The translations under genes and the position numbers were made by a program. 64,000 nt of DNA from Toxonevra muliebris (Eukaryota; Arthropoda; Insecta; Diptera; Pallopteridae): assembly GCA_963691655.1 (NCBI GenBank), contig OY829326.1:16356878-16420877 (forward strand), written 5' to 3'. Shown piece after piece: positions 49,757-63,290 of this stretch. The notes beneath the pieces are model-generated. The model saw nothing but the letters and a program-made list of their open reading frames with translations. It was not told where the DNA came from and ran no database searches. Within the stretch, counting starts at the first letter, position 1. Each line of letters begins with the position of its first letter.

Positions 49757-51201
49757 GTAAATTCTTTTTTATTTTAATTTCTTTCTTAATTTATTACTTA
49801 TTAAATTCTTCTTTTTGTTAACACCATGCAACAAGATCTTTTTTTATACTTGAAAGAAAATACAACATCGATACATACATAGATGGTAACAGAAACTCTC
49901 TTAGAATTAAGCTTGATTTTATTTTTATGTAACAGCGAAGGGAAAATTTCAGGCAATGAAAAATAACTAAGAGTAAAATATGCGTATAAAATATTTTTTC
50001 ACTTTCGCTCTCGGTTTTGGCATAAAATTGCTATTGAAAAAAGATTTCTCTCTTTATTATCCATAACAACAAAATCATGAAGTTATCAATGGTAATGTCT
50101 CCAAGATAAAGAGTTGTCCCTCATTCATTTATAGTGACATGGATTTCGGCGGACGTTTTCCTATATCGATGGAATCGAAGGAATAAGAAATAACCTTAGA
50201 AACCTGCTTATGTTATAATCAGAGCCAAACTAGAATAAACCAGAAAAACCGTTAGAGAAACTAAAAAAAATATCTGGAATCAAACCTACAAAATTGATTA
50301 TTTTTAACAGAATAGAATTCAAAAACTGAATTGAAATTGTGAAATTGAAATTAACTTTCTCAGTATATTTTTTACTGAAGTTTTGTGTTAAATTCATGAT
50401 TACTTTACATGAAACATAAAAAAGTCGAAAAATTATACTTCTTAAACTATTGACAAAAATTGGTTACCATTTTTTCTTCAGTTTTTAGATTTTTATGTTC
50501 TCTTATCTTTTGCAAACATACTTACAAAATAATATTTCCACTTAGCAATCAATTATTGTATTTTTTTAAATAATACAACCAGATTATACAATTAATTTAT
50601 GCACTTAGATTTTTGGATTGACTTTGAAGGCAAAAACTTCTAGAAAAAAAAATAATTTAAACACTAAATTAAAGGTGTAAGACACTTGCTTTATGCCAGA
50701 TTAAATTGGATGTTACCGTATGGTATCAAATTATATGAAGTGTTAAGCGCGGGGAAATCAAATAGCACGATAGCGGCTCTTTGAAAAGTTTAAAAGAAAG
50801 CTTCAAAACTTCAGTAAAGTATTTAGCTTGATGTTAAGTAAGCCTGTTTTGGTTTTTAGGGAGCTACTGGGGAATACTTGTTTCGTGTTGCCACCTAATA
50901 AATACCTAGGTTTGTTTGAATTACATATTTGAGATATTTTACTAAAAGCTCAACATAGCAACATTAACTACTGTTTGATTGTTTTAACAAAAAGCGAAAA
51001 CAAAATGTATTTGCCATACTATATTCAAAAATACTCTATTCAAAACTTTAGTTGACTACATTTGTGTAATTGAAGAGAAAAGAGAAAAGTGGGAAAGAAA
51101 ATGTCCTATTCGTTTTTAAGGGCGAATTACAATTTTCATGAATTAAATGGAGAAAAGAAAAAGTAGTAGCAATCGTTTCTAATATGTGTATCTATATATA
51201 G

Positions 51202-52138
51202 CAGAGCTGTAAAAGAATGCAATCATTTGCAACTAAAGATCATTTGATATTTTTACAAAAAAGATTGTATTCATTGATTAAGAATGTAAAAAATTTATTC
51301 TTAATCATATTGCTATCAGCGAATAATTATTCATTTTTTAAATAATTTTTTTGGAATCATTTGAATGCAATCTTTTGACTGCAGTCCTTAACTAAATTTA
51401 GTTGAATTCATTCGAAATTATTTGAAGTCACTCGAAATCATTTCAACGAGATCTTAGCGTGAATAATAAAGAGTAACATGTACAGGGTTGGCCATATTAG
51501 ACCCATTCATTTAAAGCAAAAACATGAAAAAACACATATTTTTCCTCCTTTCAAGTGGAAAATCATTTAATTTGGTTTAAGATTTGATTAGATCGCCTTT
51601 TGAAGAGGATATTGCACTAGAGGTCGCCCTGAGATCGAATTACGTAATTTGCCCATTTTTCGACATTTTCCACCGTACTTGTCAATATTTCGGCTGATGT
51701 GACGGCTATTTCTGGGCGGATGCTGGCCTTAGGTTCGTCTAGGATCCTTGACTTGCTGCTAAAAATCTTTGACTTCAAGTAGTCCCAGAGGAAAAGTTCC
51801 TATCATTAAATGCAATGAGACTCAAAATTTTTCTTTGGACGTATGACCATAGTAAACAAGAGAAAGCTGTAAAATTGCTTTGCTTATTATCATTATAAGT
51901 TTTTTCTTTATACCAAATGATTGTACAAGTGAACATGATGATTTCTTCATTTAAAACGTATTCACACATGATTTTACTAAATGATTAATTTGTCAATGAC
52001 AGCGAAATGATTAAACATTTCAATTTTACAATCTTTAGTCAAAGTTTGCTATTCAATAAATGCAATAGCAAAATGCTTTCATTGAATGTGATTTTACTGA
52101 TTTAAAATCGCAATTGATTGTAGTCTTTTACAGCTCTG
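51202..52138. mobile_element. hAT MITE, copy 2, carrying a nested insertion
   Basis: The left end CAGAGCTGTAAAAGAATGCA is shared with copy 1; the right end reads CAGAGCTGTAAAAGACTACA on the reverse strand. The flanks ATATATAG (51194-51201) and ATATATAA (52139-52146) agree at 7 of 8 positions. The interior has many AATCATTT and TGCAATC words. The 937-bp length exceeds copy 1 partly because a mariner-type fragment lies inside. Confidence 0.85.
51483..51800 (-). pseudogene. Tc1/mariner-superfamily transposase 3' fragment nested in a hAT element
   Basis: On the minus strand, LWDYLKSKIFSSKSRILDEP and then VENVEKWANYVIRSQGDL stop at a TAG. FLWxYLKSK is the standard C-terminal segment of mariner-type DDE transposases. 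The end TACAGGGTTGGCCATATTAG at about 51481-51500 looks like the family's terminal repeat beside a TA. The N-terminal part and the other terminal repeat are missing. Confidence 0.75.
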
Positions 52139-55100
52139 ATATATAATATATTCTAGAATGTATATTGATCTCTAATGCAAAATTGGTTTAACTTAATTTA
52201 AAAAATTAAAAAGAAGATGTTAGTATTCAAAATTGACGACTGACAAATTTTTGTGCAAGAAGCATAGCATCTGTAATTTTTTGAAGCCTAGCCTATTCTC
52301 AAGCTTATCAGGTTTGTATAAGCGCTGCGGTAGAAAATATCCTTTCTGAAGGCACTGCTGCTGGAGCTAATTAAAAATATTTGAGAGTGATTTGAAGTGT
52401 GAAAACAATACATTACAGGAAACCCACATGCAAAATCGTTTGCATGTTCGCCGAGTTGAAGGGGGTAGAACTTTGACATTTCGGTCAAACAGCCATTGTT
52501 TCGAATTCATGTAACTAATCACCTATTGTATTTTGTCCAACGATAGAAATGAACTTTTTCAAAATGGTTGTTAACCTGCGATTACGATTAATGATAATCG
52601 TAATCGATACATCACTAATGAAAACCCTTAGTGCATACATGTTATTGGTGCTCGCTGTTCGACGAACAAAAAACATTTTTTCCCGTGCTTGATCAAGGTG
52701 GCTACATTGCGCTTGTTGTAGAGTGGTTTTTTCTCAAAATGTAGCCCTCTGTTTAATACTATTTTCGGTGTACAATACACCGAGCATATCGTGTTCGGTA
52801 TGAGAGTATCTCTCTTTGTGTTCGGAGCAACAATAATTCGGTGTACGCCGAGAAAAATTTTAATATAACCACGTACTTGTCGAAAAGTCTTCAGAGAGAA
52901 AATTGAAGATTAAAGAAAAAACCAACGAACCATTTTTATGTGAATGCGCTACTCTAGTCAGCCTAACAAAACTAGAAAAACAATTCTAGATAGAAAGAGA
53001 TATTTAGAACCAGACCCTGGAAAACTACAAATCTCCTTAACGAAATTGAAGGATAAGCAAAAATTCAAGTTTATATTCTAAAAATGTTACCGTGAAATAA
53101 TTTTTAGCTCACTTAGAAAATGTGAATTTAGAAAACCTTTTTGTGCTACTTTTCTAAATAAATAATAAGCAATAAATTATACTTAAATTGATAATAATTT
53201 TTATAAGTCACATTAAATCATCACTGCAAATATTTAGAATTTGTAGGCAACTGGTTGCATATTTTATGTGCAATAAATAAATAAATGAAAAAAAAATTCT
53301 TTCAAAACGAAAAATCCATTAACTCGATCGTCATCACACAATTTTGTCAGTTTGACGTAGATAAAGATCATAATTACGTGTAACAAAGTCATAAAAAACA
53401 CAACTGAAATATTATTTTTTTTATTGTTGTTGGTGTACAGGCGTGTAGAAAAGTATTGGTAGGTAGATGCAAACGTGGAAGCGACAGTGGCATTTTACTT
53501 CTTCATTCTTTATGCTTCAACCAGTGCCTTCCACTAGAGAATTAACAGTAATAAAAGTAACTAAATATTATAGAAACCTCATAATTGCGTTGAACATTCA
53601 CAGCCACACAGTTACAGAGTCACACAGGTGAGGTTTACAGGTGTTGCTCAAAACACTCACACTTGTACAAGCATAAGCGCACACTTGCACGCGTAAACTG
53701 AAATTGAAATGGTGTAAGGCAACAAAGTCTCTCTTCTGGACAGTTGGACACGACAACAGTCATGGCAGCAGCACAGCGCAGCGTAGTGCAACACTCGGGC
53801 AACAATGAATGCGAGCATTTTAACTGGGCTAAGTAGGGTCGGTCGGGCGGTCAGTCATTTGGGCGTTCGGTCGTTTGGTTGGTCTGTCTATTAATCATTT
53901 TTGTTTTTAAGCCAGACTCGTTTTCTTGAGAGATATTTTTCTGTTGGTGCTGTTGTTTTATGTTCGTTGTATTGTATTGGTTTATTTTTACCACCAGAAG
54001 CTTTTCTCAGCTTTATCCGCAAATCGCTAGAGAGCTGCGCATGCTGATGCCAATTCTTTTTTTTTTATTGCTGCTGCTGCTGCTGCTGTCGTGCAGGTAC
54101 ATTAAATTCTTAACAACAGTTAAAACACCAATAAACTTCCCATTGAATGCAAATAAAACTTGGCAACATATTTTATTTGTTGTTGGTTGTATTGTGGTGC
54201 TATGTTGAGCTGCTGGCTGCTTGGTTGTTTATTGGTGAAAGGCGCGGCTCGCTGGCGCGTTTAACAAAAACAAAAATAAAAAACCGTGTGACATGAACAG
54301 GTTTTCTGTTTATTCTCTTTTCCTCTGTGTTGTTGTTGTCGTTACAAACTTCAAAATTTTTGATGAATGTTTTTAAGTGGTGGACAATTAGATTTGGATT
54401 TAAGCTTTAAAAGTTTTTAAGATAAAAACATTTTCTGGTTCGTTGAGGAATTTTTACTTCTTTTTATTTCATTATTATACTGCAAAAGCGTTTATGATTT
54501 TATTTAATTACAAAGATATTATGTTTATGCTAGTGGCGGTAGCCTTCTGCTGCTGCTGCCACAATGTATGCAAAACGAGAAGATGCACAAGGCCATTCAG
54601 GGCAAATATGCATATGTATATATTGTGCGCCCCCATCATGCCAGTCATAAACACTTACAAGAGAAATAAACACATATTACATTTAAAAGAACCAACCAAC
54701 ATCAGCACCGGCACGCAGCATCACTGCAACATGCCGAATAATCCAATATTGTACTACACACTACATACTTCCAGTCCGGTCAGTTAAAAAATTGGGTGAA
54801 TACATTTTAGTTCAAATTGATGAAATTATAATCGAATTCAAGTAATTTGTAAATAATGCATCACAAGGTTTCGACTACAGCTTTCTATCTATTTAATGAT
54901 AAGCTTTCGATGGCTTATCATTATGATTTGTACAAAAATAGTTTATCTGCCCCAACAAGTTGTGATAAAACTGTCAGTCCTATCAGTAATTCCGTCGGAA
55001 CTGACGTCGTAGCAACGAATGAACAATTCTTATTGTTAATTCTGTCGTGGTCTCAAAACTCCCCCGTAATTTCGAAATTCGGGAAGTTAGCATCACTGAT

Positions 55101-57123
55101 TCCGGAACTTTGACAGTTTTTCGTGATGGCTTTGTCCGAATGCCGAAGCGTGTTGGAAAAAAAAAGAAAGATATATAAATATAAACTGGAAAACAACGTT
55201 TTAACAATATTGTGTTATTTTTCGAGGTTGATCAAAATGTAAGGAATTGTGCTTGCTTAATTGTTTGTGTATAATTTATCTTTTTACGCATTTATATGAA
55301 TTAGCAAAATACCAGCATGGCGTTGATATTGTAAAAGCCTTTACGATTGAAATATAAAAATTTCTCTTTGGCCGGGGAAATTATTTTTACTTATTTATTT
55401 TTATTTCTTCTATCTTTATCTATTTTGCACAAAGCTTCGCTTCTAAAATATTCAAGCTCAGTTTCATTGCTTGCAATATCGTTGATTCTGCCATTCCGAT
55501 TTCCTGATATTTTCCAAATACCTACAACGTGTCCCAAAGCTGTAACTTCCTGTTTTTGATTTGTCCCAAGTTGATCCTTCGTACGTACTTGAATGAGTCT
55601 TTGTTAAGCTTCTTTGTCGAATTCTTTATGAACCTAAGATAAGAAATTATTTGGTATTTATGCTTGTACATAGGCAGCCGGCTCCCGCTTGGTTGTCAAT
55701 ATTAAGAGAATTGCATTAACCATTGCCCATGTTTTTAAACATCTGCTTGACGGAGTGTCGTCTCTTCCCTCACTAAAAATTCCGCTGCTGCCATGGAATC
55801 CATTTTTTATAGCTTATTGCACAAAAAACCCTTAAAATATTTAATACTTTTCCTTTTCACTGTTGACACAAAACAGCTGATTCTTTCATTCAAACTTTTT
55901 TTCTGATAGTTGGCAACACTAACTCCGAATTCATCGAAATTAGGATCGCCATTTCTTTGTTTTCGTGACGGGGATTCATTTCCAGACGGAAGCGCCGTCG
56001 GAATTTTTAATAAAGCTGTGTGCCATGTTAGAATTAGGGTTGTTAGCTGATTTTGAACTAATCACGTTTGCATTTTATTTTATTATTCTATCTGGCATTA
56101 TTTCCACAGCAATGCTGTGTAAAAGTAAAACTTTGCCTATTTATTTAACGTAATTTTGAGCTCTTCGCAGGACGTATCATATCAACAGTGAAAGCAAGTG
56201 TAAAGCAACCAAATATGAATTTGTCTCCATTTCGGTTTTGCGAGCATAGCACATAGCAGTTTTTACGTGATCTTTCTATTCTGCGAGCAATATTTTATAC
56301 CTTGGAAGTTCTTCTAAGCTTCTACTATTAACTTTCTACTACTAAACCTTTACTACAGGGTAGAGGCAACCCAATTATTCTTCAGCCTTGTATATATTTC
56401 CGAAAAATATCTCAATAGGAAAGAGACAAAGAACAACTTTATTCAAAATACAAAAATTTGTTGTTGTTTTGCGCTGTTACTATGAAATAAACATTAAAAA
56501 CCCATAAGTATTTATAACAAAAAATAACCTCTGATGCACCGAATGTAGAGTGTATGAAAGAGAGAGAAAGAGAGGGATGGAAAAAAAATTAAAATAAAAA
56601 AGATCACAAGGGCAACAACAACAACTGCAACAAAATACAATGTGCCACCAATATATGACTCGTTGACTGTTGAATCTCTTGAATGAAGGAATTTCATGTG
56701 TTGCAACCGAACCTGTAGTGCACACACACAAACGCACACACACTAGTGCATTATATTTATACATATATGTAAGCACTTGCATTTGTAAGTACGGCAAATC
56801 TACTTCACAGCACCAAATGTGAGAAATATGAATCCTACCCCATATACGTGCATATTGAAATCGAGTTGTGTACATTTTGCTTAGTCTGTCTCTATCTCTA
56901 TCTGTCTATTTGTCTGTCTGTCTGCAATTGCTAAATGCACGTTCTTCCAAGTTGATGCTGCTCCACACAAATACACACAGATTTCTTCCCAATGGGAAAA
57001 AAGCACTCCAAAAGGCCTTTCGGAGTGCTGACAAGTCAGATGTAGGCGCTTCCTCTCCGTATGACACACCATTGCGTTTTTAACATTGCATGTCATTGCA
57101 CTCCGTTTTATGCTCATTATGGA

Positions 57124-57255
57124 GTGCTTCGAAAGACCTCTCTCTTTGCGTCAGCAGTTCGTTCGCTTTTTTCCACTGCCCTGCTCTACAATGTTCTTCT
57201 TCTTCTTTTCGAAATGCTTCAAAAGACCTCTCACGAAATCTTTGCGTCAGTAGTT
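57124..57255 (+). repeat. imperfect direct repeat
   Basis: TGCTTCGAAAGACCTCTC with CTTTGCGTCAGCAGTT near 57126-57163 recurs as TGCTTCAAAAGACCTCTC with CTTTGCGTCAGTAGTT near 57214-57255, the second copy carrying a few extra bases in the middle. A related palindrome, ACTCCAAAAGGCCTTTCGGAGT-like, lies at about 57005-57027. Confidence 0.6.
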
Positions 57256-59785
57256 TTGTTATTTTAAACTACGGTGATCTTGTCGTCATTTGATTTCGGA
57301 AACGATTGCTTTTCGACTGCAAGTGTTCGTTAACAAAACAAAAACAACAAGTGCTGACCTTATACTCCTCAGGCGAGCTGCTGACAATCGGGCCCGTTGG
57401 GTTCATACGCACACACACACACACACACTCTGAATACACACAACACACGTTTGCATGTGTTGCATTTAGTGCATGAGTCAAAAACAGCAATTTATTCGCT
57501 TTCCCATTTGCTTTTGGAGTCAAACTTGATTTTTTTTTTTCTTATTGCTTACATTTTACTTGTTGCGTTATTTCAGTTGAAATTTTATTATTTTTTAAGT
57601 CTTTTTTTTTAATTAAAATATTCAATTTACAATAAAAGTTAAACGAATTGCGCGTAGTCTTAAGAAAATATAAAACTTTCTTCTTTTGAAATTTAGTTTT
57701 TTATTTTTGGGATTCTTTTTTCTAATTACTTATTTTTTCTTAAAATAAGTTAAGTTTTACATTTGTAGTATTGTATTTCCTTTTACCAATCCACATGCAT
57801 ATTTCTTAGCCTTGAATACTCGATATTTTTCACTTTATTTTGATTGTTTTTGGAAAACAAAAACCTGCTTTAATCTCTTCATTGTGGTCTCTTTTTGTGT
57901 AACTTTTTGCTGCTAAATTTTTTACAAATATTGCTGAAAACAAAACAAGTCTGTCTGTTTGTTTGTGTGTCAGTTTTGTTAGCGCTTGTTGCAAAAAGTA
58001 CAAAAAGCAATCCCCACACATGTAAGTAAGTGAGTAGAAAATGAAACTAACGACCTGATTTGACCATTATTCGACAGCAGCACGAGTAGTTTGGAATGCG
58101 CGCAGTCGCACAGCATTCCTCAGTCTCAGAAAAAACAAACGGTGTTAACCAGCAGCCGCAGTCTGAATTTGAATCTGAATAAACTCAAACTGTGTCTGTG
58201 TTGTGGTGGCTGTAGGTCCCTCAAGGCATCGATTCTACACACTATTCACTCCATACATTGCTGTTTCTTTATTATCATTAAAAATACGATAATTTGCAAG
58301 TCTTTATTTTTGATGAATTTTTCACTTTTGTTTTTGAAGTGTGTACAAATTGAATTAAAATAAAATCGAAGTCATTTTCAATGCATAATTTTTTTATAAT
58401 TCAAATGACTTAATTCATTATTTTTTTTTAAGTGAAATGCAATGTTCTAAATAAATAAACAATTTCGTTATTCATTATCGCTTATTTCAAAATTTTCTAA
58501 GCACTTGCGCGTCATTGGCCCAAAATAGATTCTTAACACATATAGGAAAACTAGGTAGTTACTCAGCGTAATGTCAATAAATCAGATTTTTAATACAAAA
58601 CTACAAAATTCTTATCAAATATAAACTTTATGTTTTTGCAAAGAGTAGGTACTTAACTGATTGCACTTTTCTCTTTCCTCTTTACCGCTTACTGTATTTT
58701 ATTGTGCTACAAATATGACAATCTTGATTGACAAATTAATCCATTTTTTTTTCTATGCCATTTCAAAGTTCATAAAAATAAGTGAATTTTAAAAAATTAA
58801 ACGGATAACTGAAAGCATTTATTGATTATAAAGTTGCTGTTGTTGTTTGTTTTTCTATTAACAATAATTAACTTTTAAAAGTAATTGTTGCTAGGGTTTT
58901 ACAACATTCTACTAATGTACTACTAATTGCATTGTTATGAGATTTTCAAATTTATCAAAACATACTTGTTTCTAATTAAAAGAAAATTTGCTATTTGTAG
59001 ATACTGTCGTACTATTTTATAGCGAATCCGGATGGGACCAGAAAATTACTTCTTTATTTATAAATTTTTGTATACAGAAATGAAGAAATTTATTTTCTTT
59101 TTTAATTTAAGTAATCGGTAATTTTGAATGTGATCTTTGAACATAGGCGACTGCTGCCAAAATTGTTAATGATTGGACTTTGTTTTTTTTTTTTCAATGT
59201 AATTGTCATTGTCGACGTTTGGGGATTCCCTAAATAGTGTTTATTTATTTATTTTTCGTTTTTCGTTACGCATATAAATAAAACTTCGTACCGATAATTG
59301 TAATAAAAAAAAACACCCAAAGTCCCATCACTAACAATTTTGACAGCAGTTGCCTCGGCTCAGTAGTGAAATTGAAAATTAATAATTACTTTAAATCAAA
59401 ATTAAAAAAAAAAGTTTTCTATAGAAATCCTTGCCGGATTCGCTATTGGGAAGTTCAAATGTACAAGCAACTATTTGCTGCAATTGTTCTATTTTCGAAT
59501 TCACGTTGTTCCTTTTGTTAATGTTCACGCCTGAGTCTACCAACCAGCGGACGAAACAAAAAATACAAATGCTCAAAAAATAAAAAAAAAATGTTCTTGT
59601 GTTATATTTTAATTTCGTCTCTTTTGCTTCCCACGTGAGATTATATTTTCAGAAAAAATATGCGTTTTTGAACTGAACTCATATCCCTGAAAATCAGAAA
59701 TTAAGATCAAAATCTCTGATGCTGATATCGTTTTTACAGTTAAAGTTCGAGTAAGACTTTATAGCCGAGAACCGCAAAGTGCTTC

Positions 59786-60076
59786 GTGAGTAACCTAACA
59801 GGAAATCAGCGAAATTTTTCTGAAACTGAGAAGAAAGGCCTGAGATTACTAGTGGGTGCCATCACCGGGCATAATACATGTGGTCAGCACATGACCAACA
59901 TGGGCGTCATCACCGATCCAACCTGCCAATCGTGTCTTGAGGACGACGATACTACTGAGCATTATCTTTGTAGCTGTACGGCTTTCGCGAGAATCAGATT
60001 AAAGCAGTTGAATAGTGATGTTTTGAGTATGAATAGTATTCATACTTTCCCTGAGTTTCTAAGGTTTATCAGTTAA
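59786..60076 (+). pseudogene. RNase-H / C-terminal relic of a non-LTR retrotransposon
   Basis: A 96-codon frame reads LRLLVGAITGHNTCGQHM, then GVITDPTCQSCLEDDDTTEH, YLCSCTAFARIRL and PEFLRFIS before a stop. LTGH…H…G…C..C…E…EH.L..C is the typical end of ORF2 in jockey/I-type insect elements, including the zinc-knuckle-like Cys/His spacing. The upstream RNase H core and reverse transcriptase are missing. It ends close to the Harbinger-like insertion and may share a 3' UTR with it. Confidence 0.8.
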
Positions 60077-60231
60077 ACAAAGAAGTTCGAGGTTGAGAGA
60101 CTCTAGAACTTTCTTCTTCCCATTTATCTTTCCTGTCTTTCTATTCTCTTCTAATAGCTCTATCTTGGGTATAGTACAATGGCCTTTTAGACTTAGTGCT
60201 TTGGTTTTATCTAGCCTACCTTCAACTCTAA

Positions 60232-60920
60232 GGGCCAGTTTTTCAGTGCGAGTTTAAACTCGGTTTAAACTAAGTTTGCTTAAACGTCGCTTAACTCTGA
60301 TCTACGTTTAACTATACAAACAGTTTTTCAGTGTGAGTTTAATTTCAACTCAGTAATTGCTTTTTGTGTATGGCAACACTGAGAAATATCAAATAATTAT
60401 CGATATTTTTGCTTATTTCTAAAATTAAAAAATTAATTTCAATGAAAAAAATTTTAAAAGGAGTTTTCATTTTAGTTCCGCGGAGATTTCTTTCCTACTG
60501 GAATACTCTTTTGCACATGCAATGTCACACCAATTTGTTCGATTCCTTATATGCGGGCCCATAAGTTCCAGGACGCTATGCGCTGAAGACTTTGTAAGAC
60601 GGAATCGTTCATAAAAACCTTTCTCTTAAAATATATGAAAATGGTTTGGCCGCGATTTTATTGTTCGAAGTCTTCTTAAAACTGTAATGTTTATTATTTC
60701 GTACATTTCAGCATCACTCACGTTCTCTTCACCAAAAAAATTCATCTTGCTTCTTTTTTTAGATTCACACACACTTTTATTTGAAAGAAGTAGCTGTCAA
60801 AACATATGGCAATATAAACTAAATTTAAACTTCAATCAAAATTGACTGAAAAACTAGATGATGAGTTTAAACTTAGTTTAAACTAGAAACTGAGTTAAAC
60901 TCGCACTGAAAAACTGGCCC
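60232..60920 (-). mobile_element. PIF/Harbinger-like element, internally deleted
   Basis: The first 26 bp at each end are exact inverted repeats starting GGGCCAGTTTTTCAGTGCGA. Both ends are flanked by TAA (60229-60231 and 60921-60923), the 3-bp TWA-type duplication of PIF/Harbinger. At 689 bp it is far shorter than an autonomous copy, but it retains a 5' piece of a transposase-like frame on the minus strand. The subterminal regions repeat GTTTAAACT. Confidence 0.85.
60467..60745 (-). pseudogene. N-terminal fragment of a HARBI1-like transposase
   Basis: The frame starts MNFFGEENVSDAEMYEIINI and has one stop (TAA at 60626-60628, codon 40). It continues GFYERFRLTKSSAHSVLELM then GPHIRNRTN to a TGA. 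The F-x-x-RFRLxK-x-x-x-x-x-(V)LELxxP pattern is that of the N-terminal part of HARBI1-like nucleases. No DDE catalytic core is present, so it is inactive. Confidence 0.65.
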
Positions 60921-62999
60921 TAAGACTTTATATCGAAAAGTGAGGACTATTCTGCAAAGGTTTTTATTTTCCAGTTGCTAATTAGAGTATTAGCTAAAAT
61001 CAAATTTATCCTATAAAAACTTAGTGAACCAATTATTTTTTAACATAGTCAAGCCTTATCGACCTCGTTAAGAATAGAAAGTAAATATATAAGTTCAATC
61101 AGTTCAATCTATAAATAGGCGGTTCACATTTGTTTTTTTGACATGAACATTAATTGTGTAAGCTTAATACAAACCATGAAACGTAATCAAACAAGATATG
61201 TAGATAAATAGCCATCTTCTATATTATAATAATAAATAATTATCTGTTATTGCTCATGTGACTAATTTCTTCCCTCAATAAAACGAGGCACATAAAACAC
61301 ATATAAATGAAAGAAGAAAAACGCCCTGATTACATTGATGAGTGTATAGGGTTAATTAATTATGGTAACTACCGAGAATATAATTCAACAAGTAGATACT
61401 TTTTCTGTGGTTTTCGATTATTAATGATTTGAAAATAGAAATGACGACGAGAAAAAATAAATGACTTTTAATATGATTCTATTTCAGTTAACATTTTACG
61501 TAATCTTATAAATATTTTTCTCTTTAAGTATTTGCTGCAAAAAGCGATATACATATATTTAATTTAATTCAATACTAGTTAGAGTAAATAATTTCCATTT
61601 TTCTAACACCTTTTCTATTGATAAATTCAAATATAATATACATATTATTAATGTAAAAATACTAAGTAATTATTTTTAACTTTTAACTCTCAATATTGAC
61701 TGACTAACTATTTAACAAATATATGTACTTAGCAGTGAGTGTATCGTAGGGGGTGATTCTTGAGTTTCAAGCTCCCCTTGGAAAGCTGTTTTAGAGATAG
61801 CAAATGTAGAATCCCACTCACCACAAGTTTTGGACCCGCAGCTGATGCAAATATTATTTCAATTTGCGTTAAATCCAGGGTTTAAATTTAATAATAACAA
61901 AAACAAAAGCAAATTCTCAAATATTTTTGCTTCATTAAATTGGTAAATATTTAAACAATGCTGACATCAGACTTTGTTGAAAAGTTGAAAAAGAGCGCGA
62001 TTTGCTGCTCAATTTATATTCATATGTATTATTAAGTATACAATACATTTCACTTATAACGTATCCGTTTAAGGGAACCCTGCACTTTCTTGGTCCAAAA
62101 TTTTAGTAACTCTTATAGGACTGATAGATTAATAAAAATGTACTTTCTGAATCCAGAATATTTTTGACGTAAACTTAAAGAATTCAAGTAAAAGAACAAA
62201 AATTGTGTAATAATTAAAAAAAAACAGGTGTTTTTTTTGTAGCTTCATCGAGTACGATTTGAAAATCGCCATTAACTGGCAAGCAAGATTGCGGGTCACT
62301 GGAACGTCTGAATAAAAAAAAGTACTGTAAGAAAAATTATAACTCTGGTACCAGGACATACTACGATTATTTTCTTTCACCAACAATTCACAAAATGGCG
62401 GACCGTTAATAGTGGTTCTCTCAAACAATGTTACAAATTAAGGAAAGAGTTAACTAAATTTATATTTTCTAGTCCTGGGGCCATTGTTGTGTGGAAGAAT
62501 ATATTTAAATTTCAGACCGAACGAAATTTTTTTTAGTTATAGTTCGCGCTAATGGCAAAAACGTTGTTTTGAGAAAAACGGGTTCAAAGTTTTGGCTATT
62601 GGTTTTTAATATATAAAGTATACTTACGTTCGGCGCTATAATCATCTATTTCCTCGAAACTACTAGGACTTTCTCTCTGATATTTTTACAAAAAACTTTT
62701 GAAGGACAAATCGATTTTTCAAACCGAAAAAAAATACAGCAGAAGTGGAAACTTTTTGATCTATTAAATGGAATAATATATATTATTTTTTGCCGGTCTC
62801 TTAAAGTTCGGGTTAAGCGGAATGTACTGTAAATGTATGTATATCTATCTAACTATCTATCTGATATAGCTACACAAATGTGTACTCATATTCTGTTGTT
62901 ATTTAGCACATTCAAGTGAGTACACATGAAAAAAATATACATACTTATATGAAGATATTTGTATTCTTCAAAGAATTCCGTTTTCATTTTCCATATGCA

Positions 63000-63290
63000 A
63001 AACACGTTGAAAATCTTCAACACACGAAAGTGTAATATGCGACCAAGTCGTTGGCTACAGCTGCGACTGCGGCTACGACTACGGCGACGACGATCGTGCT
63101 TATCGAACGTAAACAACAAGTTTGCAAATTGTGGTGAAAAAGAATACCAGCAACAGCAACAAAAAAAAAGTGGATGAATTTCGTTTTGTATACAATTTCA
63201 GTACCCAACCAAGACCTAGAAATACTACAACAACTGCAATAACAATAAAAAAAACAACAACAAAAAATTAAAGAATATGTAAATATTCTC
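63000..63290 (+). other. leader-like CAA/AAC-rich patch
   Basis: The sequence changes from AT-rich to CGACTACGGCGACGACG and then to CAGCAACAGCAAC and AACAACAAC on the plus strand, resembling a fly 5' UTR. No donor or promoter could be fixed. It may be an alternative first exon of the same plus-strand gene or simple repeat DNA. Confidence 0.25.

Noticed and set aside
54443..54787. 114-codon plus-strand frame
   Set aside because: No domain, signal or codon-like composition, and no splice-site support; it looks like intron sequence.
57405..57430. AC dinucleotide tract, with CTGT/CTAT tracts at 56882-56923 and TA tract at 26893-26912
   Set aside because: Ordinary microsatellites; mentioned only as content of the gene-free stretches.
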